Assembly (NCBI GenBank): GCA_016213735.1 | Contig: JACQZU010000017.1 | Location: 62,001-126,000 of the forward strand | DNA from: Acidobacteriota bacterium | Lineage (GTDB): Bacteria > Acidobacteriota > Holophagae > Holophagales > Holophagaceae | Direction of reading: 5' to 3' | Length of the DNA stretch: 64,000 nt | Shown: one piece after another, positions 1-7,587 of the stretch | How positions within the stretch are numbered: position 1 is the first letter of the stretch | Layout: each line of letters starts with the position of its first letter | The notes under the pieces: model-generated | Told to the model about the DNA's origin: nothing | Seen by the model: the letters and a program-made list of their open reading frames with translations, nothing else | Databases searched by the model: none | Program-made: the position numbers and the translations under genes

Positions 1-517
1 CCTCTTCAAGGTCCCGTGGCACGGTCTTGAGGCTCTGGTAGAGGCTGAAGGCCATGTTCCAGGCCTGGCAGGTGACGATGAGCAGCACCGCCGACAGCTC
101 GATGCCGACGTTGCTCCTGGGGAAGAGGCCCACCATGGCCAGCAGCACCACCGGCATGAAGGCCAGGAGGGGCACGCTCTGGAGAATGTCGAGGATGGGG
201 ATCAGAACCCGCTCCGCCAGGGTGTCCTTGGCCGCCCAGTAGGCCACACCCAGGGTGAAGGCGGCGGAGAGCGCGTAGGCCGCCCCGGCCCGCACGATGG
301 ACAGGAAGGCGTAACGGGGCAGGGCCAGGGGGGAGAGATCGATCTCCACCTTGGGTCGCTGGAGGACGGTCCACTCCCTCGCGGCGATGACCAGGCCCGC
401 GAAGAGTCCCGCGAGGGCGAGGAGCACGAGGATGTCCATCCACCGTCGCCGGCGGATGGGAGCGGTCAGCAGGTTGGTGGCCTGCCCCCACATGCTGTCG
501 AGAATCCGGTTGAGCAT
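1..517 (-). CDS. ABC transporter permease, N-terminal part (runs off the window edge)
   Basis: The frame is open without a stop from the ATG at 517 to the window edge, giving 172 residues; the C-terminus lies outside. Residues 28-46 form one membrane segment, and hydrophobic stretches near 70-95, 105-132 and 138-158 follow. The LDILQSVPLLAF stretch (109-120) and SLKTVPRDLEE (162-172) match the binding-protein-dependent permease fold, the latter being the EAA loop that contacts the ATPase. The combination resembles NitT/TauT-type permeases (nitrate, sulfonate or similar anions). The substrate cannot be told. No good ribosome site precedes the ATG, so the exact start is uncertain. The gene is divergent from the kinase gene at 744. 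Confidence 0.8.
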   Translation of the reverse strand, partial: MLNRILDSMWGQATNLLTAPIRRRRWMDILVLLALAGLFAGLVIAAREWTVLQRPKVEIDLSPLALPRYAFLSIVRAGAAYALSAAFTLGVAYWAAKDTLAERVLIPILDILQSVPLLAFMPVVLLAMVGLFPRSNVGIELSAVLLIVTCQAWNMAFSLYQSLKTVPRDLEE

Positions 518-743
518 GTCGGACCCGGAGGAATCGCGGTGGAAGTGCGGGGAACCGCAGGATTCCAGCGCGGGAGACGGAAGGGCTGCAGCCTTGCTTC
601 CGGCGTCAGCTCAGGGACGAGGGAGGTTCATCGTTCGCGCAGGGTTTGCCCAATCGAAACCTCCTTTCCGGCCCGTGGCCCAGAGGCAGGATGACCTGAG
701 GAACGGGGCGGGGTCAATGTATTCGAAGCTATAGTGTTAGCCG
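518..743. other. Divergent intergenic region with a possible leaderless promoter
   Basis: This gap separates the leftward permease from the rightward kinase gene. I see no supportable gene in it. A TATAGT hexamer at 730-735 lies only 8 bases before the kinase ATG and no Shine-Dalgarno sequence intervenes. If the hexamer is a -10 box, transcription would start at or next to the start codon. The -35 position has no good match. Confidence 0.35.
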
Positions 744-3700
744 ATGACCCCCACCGAGCCCTCCCTGCAACCCGGCGGGGACCACGATGCCCGCCTTCTG
801 GGCCTCGCCCTGCTCCATGGGTATGTGGGGGTGGACCAGCTCAAGGCCGCAGCAGACCTGGACCCCACCCCGTCCGCGATCCTGGAGGAATTGAAACGGG
901 CGGGCGTCCTCGATGCCCCAAGCATGGAAGGCCTGGAGCAGGGGCTCAAGGAAGTGTCGCCCAGCCTGAGCAGGCCCCACCGCACTGGGCACACCTCTTC
1001 CGGGCCACCGGATCCGGAAGGGGACCGCCCCACTTCCGCCCTGGGGGCCCAGGCTGATCCGCCCACCCAGTCCCTTGAGGCGGATCCCGAGGACCGCGAA
1101 GAGGCGGCAATCCTCAGGCGGCTTCGGGTTCCAAGCTGGAAGCAATACCGGAACCTGCGCTTCGTGGGCGAGGGGGGGATGGGACGGATCTTCAAGGCCC
1201 TGGATCCCAACCTGAAGCGCACAGTGGCCCTGAAATTCCTCCGCGTCCAGGACGCCGTGCAGCTTCGCCGCTTCCTGTTCGAGGCCCAGGCTCAGGCCCT
1301 GCTCGAGCATCCAAGCATCTGCAAGGTCTACGAAGTGGGGGAATGGCGGGGCCAGCACTACCTCGCCATGCAGTTCGTCAACGGCCCCACCCTGCAGCGG
1401 CTGGCCCCCCGGCTGGCCCTCGACGCCAAACTCCAGATCCTGGAGACCGTGGCCGAGGCCGTCCACGAGGCCCACCGCTCCGGGCTGATCCACCGGGACC
1501 TCAAGCCGGCCAACATCCTGGTCGAGGAACTGGAAGGCGGGGGCCACCGTGCTTTCGTGCTGGACTTCGGCCTGGCCTTCGAGATGGGGGCCCCTGGCCT
1601 CACGGGCACGGGACAGGTGATGGGCACCACCTCCTACATGGCCCCCGAGCAGGCCCGGGGCGAGTCCCACCGCATCGACCGCAGGACCGACGTGTACGGT
1701 CTCGGCGCGACCATGTACGAGGTCTTCACCGGGGCCCCGCCCCACGGGGATGCCCAGGGTCTCACCTGCATGCAGAAGATCGTGGACGAAGAGCCCAGGC
1801 CCCTCCGCAAGGCCGCCAGGGGGCTCCCCCGGGATCTCGAGATCATCGTGATGAAGTGTTTGGAGAAGGAGCCGGGGCGGCGCTATGACGATGCCCGGGC
1901 CCTGGCGGAAGACCTCCGGCGCCTCCGACTGGGGGAACCCATCCTGGCCCGGCGGGCCTCCGTGGCCTACCGGCTGGGGCGCTTTGCCCGTCGGAATCGG
2001 GCCCTGGTGGGTGTGAGCCTCCTGGCCCTCGTGGCCTTCCTGGCGCTGGGAGGAGTGGCGGCGGCCGCTCGATTCACGGCTTCCGCCCGGGAGCGCCACG
2101 CGCAGCATTTCGGCCAGGAGGCCGAACGGATCGAAGCCCTCCTCCGCTACGCCCACATCCAGCCCGCACATGACATTCAGCGTGAGATGAGGGCGATCCG
2201 GGCTCGGATGAAGGCCATGGAAGACCTGCTGGCAGGACGGCCGGGACTGGAGGAGGCTCCGGCCGCCTACGCCCTCGGCCGCGCGCACCTCGCCCTGGGA
2301 GAAACGCGGGACGCCCTCCGCCTCCTGGAGCGGGCCTGGGGCCTGGGCCTCCAGAATCCCGATGTGGCCTACACCTACGGACGTGCGCTGGGAGAGGTCT
2401 ACCAGGTCGAGCGATCGGCGGCTTCGCGGATCCGCGACGAGGGGATGAGGAGGGACCGCCTCTCCGAGCTCGAAAACACCTTCAAGCCCCGGACCCTGGC
2501 CTTCCTCCGGCAGGGCCAGGGTGCCACCCTGGAGCCCGCCGACTTCATGGAAGCGATCCTGGCCCTTCACGAGCAGCGTTTCGACGATGCCCATCGGCTG
2601 GCGGGGAAAGCCGCAGCGGAGGCACCGTGGTTCTACGAGGCCCTGGCCCTGGAGGCCCGGGTGCACCTTGCCCGGGCCCTGGCCGGGGGAAGGCCGGAAC
2701 AGGCTGGGGCCGACCTCGAGGAAGCCTGGCATTTCCTTCGGCAGGCGCGGCTTCTGGCGCCCAGCGACCCTTCCCTCTGGGATCTCGAAACCCAGGGTCG
2801 TCTGCAGGCCATCGACCTGATGGGCGAGCAGGGTCTCAAGGCCACCGGTGCGGAAGCCGAGCTTCTCTCGGGCTGCCGGGAATGGGCCCGCCTGCAACCA
2901 TCCGACCCCGGGCCTCCGGCCCGACGTGCCTCCGGCCTGGCCCTTCTGGCCCGAAGGACCCTCGGCGGCGGTGCGTCCGAACGGGAGATCCGGGCCACCA
3001 GGGCGCGGGCGGAGGCCGAGGCCGTCCTCTCGTCCCACCCGGGGCATCCCGAGGCCCTCGAGGCCCTGGCCCTGGCCTGTTTTGCGCTCGAGCACGCTGA
3101 AGAGGAGCTGGGCAAGGACGCCCGCCCCACCCTCCAGAAGATGATCCAGGCCTGTGAACAGGCCCTGCCCAGCGGGGCACCCCGCCTGGCCATGATCGAA
3201 CTCATGGCTGGAGCCACCCTCCTTCTGGTCGAGGAGGAGAAGAAGCGCGGCGGGGACGCCCAGGCCCGCTGGCGGAACACCGTCTCCTTGCTCGAACAGG
3301 AGCTGGCCCTCAGCCCGGGGAATTCAGGCCTCCATGCCAACCTGGGGAACCTCCTCCTGGAACAGGCGGATACCGACCTGCAGGAAGGGCGGGACCCGAG
3401 TCCCCTGCTCGACAAGGCCCTTCCCATGATCCAGCGGGCCCTGGACCTTGAACCCACGCGCTTCCGGTACAGGTACTACCTCGGGCAGGCTCATTATGTC
3501 CGCGCGGAACGGGATTTCCGGGCCGGGCGGGATCCCCGGGCGGACCTGGCCCGCTGCAGGGCCGCCAACGAAGAAGTGGTCCGCGTCAATCCCCGCCTGG
3601 CCCTGGGACATGCGGCGCTGGCGAATGCGGCCCTCCTGGAGGCCGAATTCATGGTTGCCCGCGGCCAGGATCCCGCGCCGCTGCTGGCCGTGGTGGAACA

Positions 3701-4049
3701 GGAACTGGCCAAGGTGGTCCAGGCCGGATCCCATCCGCGGAAGACCGCCTGGCTGCTCGGCCAGGCGCACCTCCTGCGGGCTGAATGGCTTCTCCGGTCC
3801 GCCCCGGCCCAAGCTCTGCCCTGGCTGCGCAAGGCGGAGGCCCTTTTCACCCCCCCAGGGCCACCCTCCGGGAACCCCCAGGTGCTGGTCCTGAAGGCCC
3901 GGGTCTACCGTCTGTGGTCCCACCTCCCCGGAGAAGGGTCTCGGCGGCGGGCTCTGGCGCTCCAGGCCCTGGCCCAGGCCGAAAGCCTGAACGGGAGGTG
4001 GGCGGCCATCCGGGAGGAACGGTCCAGACTCGGGGCGAGTCCCCCCTGA
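744..4049 (+). CDS. Ser/Thr protein kinase with membrane segment and TPR-like domain (paralogue 1)
   Basis: Hanks-type kinase of 1101 residues. The N-terminal 130 residues are variable. The kinase domain starts near 135 with glycine loop GEGGMG (142-147), ATP lysine K164, catalytic HRDLKP with D252, DFG D274 and APE at 300-302, so it should be active. A single hydrophobic segment lies near 420-442. The remaining ~650 residues are alanine/leucine/arginine-rich helical repeats of TPR type, predicted to lie across the membrane. Substrate is unknown; this layout is common in Acidobacteriota, Planctomycetota and Myxococcota signalling proteins. Two further copies of the architecture lie at 11001-14537 and 28589-31957. 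The ATG has no Shine-Dalgarno sequence but has a TATAGT box just upstream. Confidence 0.9.
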   Translation: MTPTEPSLQPGGDHDARLLGLALLHGYVGVDQLKAAADLDPTPSAILEELKRAGVLDAPSMEGLEQGLKEVSPSLSRPHRTGHTSSGPPDPEGDRPTSALGAQADPPTQSLEADPEDREEAAILRRLRVPSWKQYRNLRFVGEGGMGRIFKALDPNLKRTVALKFLRVQDAVQLRRFLFEAQAQALLEHPSICKVYEVGEWRGQHYLAMQFVNGPTLQRLAPRLALDAKLQILETVAEAVHEAHRSGLIHRDLKPANILVEELEGGGHRAFVLDFGLAFEMGAPGLTGTGQVMGTTSYMAPEQARGESHRIDRRTDVYGLGATMYEVFTGAPPHGDAQGLTCMQKIVDEEPRPLRKAARGLPRDLEIIVMKCLEKEPGRRYDDARALAEDLRRLRLGEPILARRASVAYRLGRFARRNRALVGVSLLALVAFLALGGVAAAARFTASARERHAQHFGQEAERIEALLRYAHIQPAHDIQREMRAIRARMKAMEDLLAGRPGLEEAPAAYALGRAHLALGETRDALRLLERAWGLGLQNPDVAYTYGRALGEVYQVERSAASRIRDEGMRRDRLSELENTFKPRTLAFLRQGQGATLEPADFMEAILALHEQRFDDAHRLAGKAAAEAPWFYEALALEARVHLARALAGGRPEQAGADLEEAWHFLRQARLLAPSDPSLWDLETQGRLQAIDLMGEQGLKATGAEAELLSGCREWARLQPSDPGPPARRASGLALLARRTLGGGASEREIRATRARAEAEAVLSSHPGHPEALEALALACFALEHAEEELGKDARPTLQKMIQACEQALPSGAPRLAMIELMAGATLLLVEEEKKRGGDAQARWRNTVSLLEQELALSPGNSGLHANLGNLLLEQADTDLQEGRDPSPLLDKALPMIQRALDLEPTRFRYRYYLGQAHYVRAERDFRAGRDPRADLARCRAANEEVVRVNPRLALGHAALANAALLEAEFMVARGQDPAPLLAVVEQELAKVVQAGSHPRKTAWLLGQAHLLRAEWLLRSAPAQALPWLRKAEALFTPPGPPSGNPQVLVLKARVYRLWSHLPGEGSRRRALALQALAQAESLNGRWAAIREERSRLGASPP

Positions 4050-4055
4050 ACGTTC

Positions 4056-4334
4056 TCAGGGCCCGGGAACGGGCGAGCAATCCATCTTGATCAACAGCGA
4101 GGGCTGTCGCCCGTTGGCGAGGGGGGCGTTCCATTTCTTCGCCACGTCCGCAGGGGAGGTGGGAAGGCCAGGATTGGCCTTGTAGAACGCGGTGAGGACT
4201 TGGGAGACGGCGTGTTCGTTCCAGAACAGGGCCCCGCCCCGGGGGCCGTCCAGGGCCGCCTGGGGGACCGTGAAGGTGCTCCCGTCCTCGAAGGTGACCA
4301 CAATGGAGGTGATTTTCAGGCGATCAACGGGCAT
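4056..4334 (-). CDS. Hypothetical small protein
   Basis: Unrecognised 92-residue protein beginning MPVDRLKITSIVVTFEDGS. The ATG at 4334 is chosen because GGGAGG lies four bases upstream; an in-frame ATG at 4424 has no such site. It has no signal peptide or membrane segment. The N-terminal half reads as beta-strands around a polar turn (FEDGSTFTVP), and the C-terminal half as helices (VLTAFYKANPG, ADVAKKWNAP). It follows the MoxR gene by 86 bases on the same strand and may be cotranscribed. Its stop lies 6 bases from the convergent kinase stop. Confidence 0.65.
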   Translation of the reverse strand: MPVDRLKITSIVVTFEDGSTFTVPQAALDGPRGGALFWNEHAVSQVLTAFYKANPGLPTSPADVAKKWNAPLANGRQPSLLIKMDCSPVPGP

Positions 4335-4420
4335 GGGGCCTCCCTTCGGGCAGAAAAAATCTACTCCGAGTATGGGAATTATCTTTCTGAAGCCCGATTC
4401 GTCAAGATCTTCATCCCCGG

Positions 4421-5371
4421 TCACGGCCTGGGGACGCTGCCCTGCAGTTCCCGGATGACATCGTCGGTCCTGACCCCGTCGGCCTCGGCCTCATAGGTGA
4501 GTAGGAGGCGGTGGCGGAGCACGTCCGGAAGCACGGCCAGCACGTCATCGGGGAGAACGTGGTCCCGCCCGGCGAGGAAGGCCAGGGCCTTGCTGGCGGA
4601 CTGCAGGGCCAGGCTCGCCCGGGGGCTTGCGCCGCAGCGCAGCAATTCCCGGCCCTTCCAGGCCTTGCCCTGGCCGGGGCGGGTGGCCTGCACGAGCTTG
4701 ACGATGTAGGCGCGGATGGCCTCGTCCATGCGGACGGCCTGGGCCTTCCGGCAGGCCTCCAGGATGGTGGGGCCGTCCATGATGGCCTCCACCGGGGCCT
4801 CGTGGCCGTCCGCGCGGCGGAGCACCTCGATCTCTTCGGGCTGCCCGGGGTAATCCACCCGCAGCTTGAAGAGGAAGCGATCCATCTGGGCCTCCGGAAG
4901 GGGGAAGGTGCCCTCCTGCTCCAGCGGATTCTGAGTGGCCAGCACCAGGAAGGGGTCCGGGAGCTTGAAACTGTCCTCCCCCAGGGTCACCTGCCGCTCC
5001 TCCATGGCCTCCAGAAGGGCGCTCTGGACCTTGCTGGGGGCCCGGTTGATCTCGTCGGCCAGCAGCAGGTTCGTGAAGATGGGCCCTTTCTTGGGCGTGA
5101 AAGTGAGTTGGCGCGGGTCGAAGATCAGGGTGCCCACCACGTCGCTCGGCAGCAGGTCGGGCGTGAACTGGATTCGGCGGAAGGCCATGAGGGTGGCCTG
5201 CCCCAGGGTCTTGATCGTGCGGGTCTTGGCCAGGCCCGGCAGGCCCTCCAGCAGGACATGCCCGCGGCAGAGCAGGGCCGCCAGGAGACGGTCCAGCAGG
5301 TAGGGCTGGCCCACGATCACCTTCTGGCACTCGTTCAGCAGCGGATGCAGGGGGGGGTGGGCCTTGGTCAT
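4421..5371 (-). CDS. MoxR-family AAA+ ATPase
   Basis: A 316-residue cytoplasmic AAA+ ATPase. Walker A reads GLPGLAKT, Walker B LLLADEINRAP, followed by the sensor segment LATQNPLEQEGTFPLPEAQMDRF, which is diagnostic of the MoxR/RavA branch. These proteins act as chaperones that insert cofactors or mature complexes, usually together with a DUF58/VWA partner. No such partner lies beside it here, which is unusual. It sits between an M48 lipoprotein gene 50 bases upstream and a small hypothetical gene downstream, all leftward, suggesting an envelope-maturation operon. The start has only a weak ribosome site. Confidence 0.9.
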   Translation of the reverse strand: MTKAHPPLHPLLNECQKVIVGQPYLLDRLLAALLCRGHVLLEGLPGLAKTRTIKTLGQATLMAFRRIQFTPDLLPSDVVGTLIFDPRQLTFTPKKGPIFTNLLLADEINRAPSKVQSALLEAMEERQVTLGEDSFKLPDPFLVLATQNPLEQEGTFPLPEAQMDRFLFKLRVDYPGQPEEIEVLRRADGHEAPVEAIMDGPTILEACRKAQAVRMDEAIRAYIVKLVQATRPGQGKAWKGRELLRCGASPRASLALQSASKALAFLAGRDHVLPDDVLAVLPDVLRHRLLLTYEAEADGVRTDDVIRELQGSVPRP

Positions 5372-5421
5372 CGGGGATCCGGGGGGAAGGCTCCAGCATG
5401 CCCGGAATTCACAGCGGGGAG

Positions 5422-6240
5422 CTAGCGCCGGAGCGCCGCCCCAAGGGTGTGGGTCCCCGGCACGCCCTTGGGAAATTGTTCCCGGATCCGGTCCTGGATG
5501 CGCTGTTCGCGGTTCTCCGGATTGGGGTGCGTGGAGAGGAACTCCGGTGGACGCCCGTCCGGCGCGGATTTCCTGAGCACCTCCATCACGCCGACCATGG
5601 CCCGGGGGTCCCAGGCGGCCTCGGACATGAAGCGCACCCCCAGGGCGTCCGCCTCCAGTTCGTCCTCCCGGCCGTAGCGGAGGTTCACCAGGCCTGCGGC
5701 GATGCTCGCGAGTTCCTGGGTCCGCTGGGCATGCTCGGGATGCTCGGGATTGGAGGCCGCGGCGCCCGCGAGCCAGACGAGAAGTCCGGAGACCTTGGCC
5801 TTGGCCATGTGCTCGGCGCCGTGCCGGGCCACCACGTGCCCCACCTCGTGTCCCAGCACCGCGGCGAGCTGGGCCTCGTTCGCCAACCGGTCCAGCAGGC
5901 AGCGGGTGATGAAGACCTGGCCCCCGGGGAGGGCGAAGGCGTTCAGCACTTTCCGGTCCCCGAGCACGTGGAATTCGTAGGGATACCCCGACTTCGCCGC
6001 CCCGCTCCGGGAGACCACGCCCTGGCCCACCCGCTTCACCAGGGCTCTCACCGCAGGGTCCGGATCCTCCCCGCCGTACTGCTTGAGGATCTCGGGCAGG
6101 GCCTTGCGGCCCAGGTCGACCTCTTCGGCCGGGGTGAGGCCGGCCACGAACTGCCGCTCCCCCGTGACGGGGTTTTCCACCTTGAGGGGTGCACAGGCCA
6201 GTGCCGTCATGAGGAGGAGGGGGACGGCTGCGGGCTTCAT
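5422..6240 (-). CDS. M48-family metalloprotease lipoprotein
   Basis: A 272-residue zinc peptidase. The N-terminus has a lipoprotein signal with lipobox ALAC, giving lipidated Cys16, so it should be anchored in the periplasm or outer membrane. HEVGH (131-135) provides two zinc histidines and the catalytic glutamate. RYGREDELEAD supplies the third ligand at E194 in the ExxAD motif. The N-terminal PGGQVFITRCLLDRL segment is typical of the BepA/LoiP (YfgC/YggG) group that handles outer-membrane protein quality. It is the first gene of the leftward group with MoxR. Confidence 0.9.
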   Translation of the reverse strand: MKPAAVPLLLMTALACAPLKVENPVTGERQFVAGLTPAEEVDLGRKALPEILKQYGGEDPDPAVRALVKRVGQGVVSRSGAAKSGYPYEFHVLGDRKVLNAFALPGGQVFITRCLLDRLANEAQLAAVLGHEVGHVVARHGAEHMAKAKVSGLLVWLAGAAASNPEHPEHAQRTQELASIAAGLVNLRYGREDELEADALGVRFMSEAAWDPRAMVGVMEVLRKSAPDGRPPEFLSTHPNPENREQRIQDRIREQFPKGVPGTHTLGAALRR

Positions 6241-6398
6241 GGCGGGACTCCTGGGGTCAGGGAACAGGGTGCCAGGATGCCGCCTCCTCAGGGGCCTCCC
6301 CTTGACCCTGGGGCATAACGGACGCTGACCTACGGTAAGCGCTGAAGCCCAGGAACGGCGATGGTAGGCTCAGGCCCACATCGCTTCCCGGAGACCCC

Positions 6399-7547
6399 AT
6401 GAAGAGCGCCGTCATCGTTGCCGCCAAGCGCACTCCCTTCGGCCGCGCCGTCAAGGGGAGCACCGCCGCCACCCGTCCCGAATTCCTGGGTCAGGTGGTG
6501 ATCGAGGCCCTCAAACCCCTCCTGAAGGACTGGTCGGTCCTGGAGGATGTGATCGTGGGCTGCGCCATGCCCGAGGGCGAGCAGGGAATGAACCTCGCCC
6601 GGCTGGTGAGCTTCCGGGCCGGGCTGCCCATCACCGCCGGGGCTGCGACGATCAACCGCTTCTGCGGCTCCAGCCAGGAGTCCGTCCTGATGGCCGTGCG
6701 GGCCATCCAGGCGGGCGCGGGCGAGGTCTTCCTGGCCGGAGGGGTGGAGAGCATGAGCAAGGTGCCCATGATGGGCTTCAATCCGAGTGTGGATCCCTGG
6801 CTCACGGAGAAGTACCCCCAGGCCTTCTGCTCCATGGGCATCACGGCGGAGAACCTGGCCAAGGAGTACGGGATCTCCCGGGCGGAGCAGGACGCGTTTG
6901 CCTTCCAGTCGCACCAGCGGGCCGCGGCGGCGTGGAAATCCGGGAAGTTCAGCACGGAGTGCGTGCCCTTCACCACCACCGACCTGGAGGGGAAGGAGGT
7001 CCGAGTGGAGAGCGACGAATGCGTGCGGGGAGACACCAGCGTGGAGAAGCTGGCCGAGCTCAAGCCCAGCTTCCTGGAGGGGGGCACGGTCACGCCCGGC
7101 AACAGCTCGCCCCTGACGGACGGGGCCTCCTTCCTTCTGGTGATGGAGGAGGGGGCCGCAAAGGCCGCCGGGCTCAAGCCCATCGCCCGGATGCTCCAGG
7201 GGGCGGTGGCGGGCGTGGAACCCGACCGAATGGGGATCGGCCCGGTCCCCGCGGTGAAGAAGGTGCTGGACCGGGTGGGCCTCAAGCTGGACCAGATCGA
7301 CGCCATGGAGCTCAACGAAGCCTTCGCGGCCCAGAGCCTGGCCGTCATCAAGGAGGGGGGCTACGACATGGCCCGGGTCAACGCCTGGGGAGGCGCCATC
7401 GCCATCGGACATCCCCTCGGCGCCACCGGGGCCCGCATCATCACCACCCTGATCCATCGCCTCCACGCGGACGGTGGCCGCTACGGCATCGCCACCATGT
7501 GCATCGGCGGGGGTCAGGGCATCGCCACCGTGATCGAGAAGCTCTAA
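6399..7547 (+). CDS. fadA: Acetyl-CoA acyltransferase (thiolase)
   Basis: A 382-residue thiolase catalysing the last step of fatty-acid beta-oxidation, cleaving 3-ketoacyl-CoA with CoA. The three catalytic residues are visible: nucleophile C89 in NRFCGSS, H338 in GHPLGATGAR and C368 in CIGGGQG. GGAGA lies just before the ATG. The gene precedes the multifunctional dehydrogenase/hydratase by 40 bases and both probably share one transcript, giving a trifunctional-type pair. A biosynthetic acetoacetyl-CoA thiolase is the alternative, but the neighbour favours degradation. No acyl-CoA dehydrogenase gene lies in the window. Confidence 0.92.
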   Translation: MKSAVIVAAKRTPFGRAVKGSTAATRPEFLGQVVIEALKPLLKDWSVLEDVIVGCAMPEGEQGMNLARLVSFRAGLPITAGAATINRFCGSSQESVLMAVRAIQAGAGEVFLAGGVESMSKVPMMGFNPSVDPWLTEKYPQAFCSMGITAENLAKEYGISRAEQDAFAFQSHQRAAAAWKSGKFSTECVPFTTTDLEGKEVRVESDECVRGDTSVEKLAELKPSFLEGGTVTPGNSSPLTDGASFLLVMEEGAAKAAGLKPIARMLQGAVAGVEPDRMGIGPVPAVKKVLDRVGLKLDQIDAMELNEAFAAQSLAVIKEGGYDMARVNAWGGAIAIGHPLGATGARIITTLIHRLHADGGRYGIATMCIGGGQGIATVIEKL

Positions 7548-7566
7548 CCGCCAAGACGCCAAGACG
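7548..7566 (+). repeat. CCGCCAAGACG-type tandem repeat unit
   Basis: The sequence CCGCCAAGACGCCAAGACG begins directly after the thiolase stop. It consists of the 8-base unit CGCCAAGA repeated. Closely related copies (CGCCAGGACGCCAAGG and its inverse) occur at 60124-60139 and 60278-60293 inside the nuo operon. This suggests a dispersed intergenic repeat family of the genome. Confidence 0.6.
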
Positions 7567-7587
7567 ACAAACTGCCGGGGGTTGGAG

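Noticed and set aside
729-3095. Long open frame on the opposite strand of the first kinase gene
   Set aside because: It overlaps a gene with intact kinase motifs, has no recognisable motif, and high GC with biased third positions routinely opens such frames.
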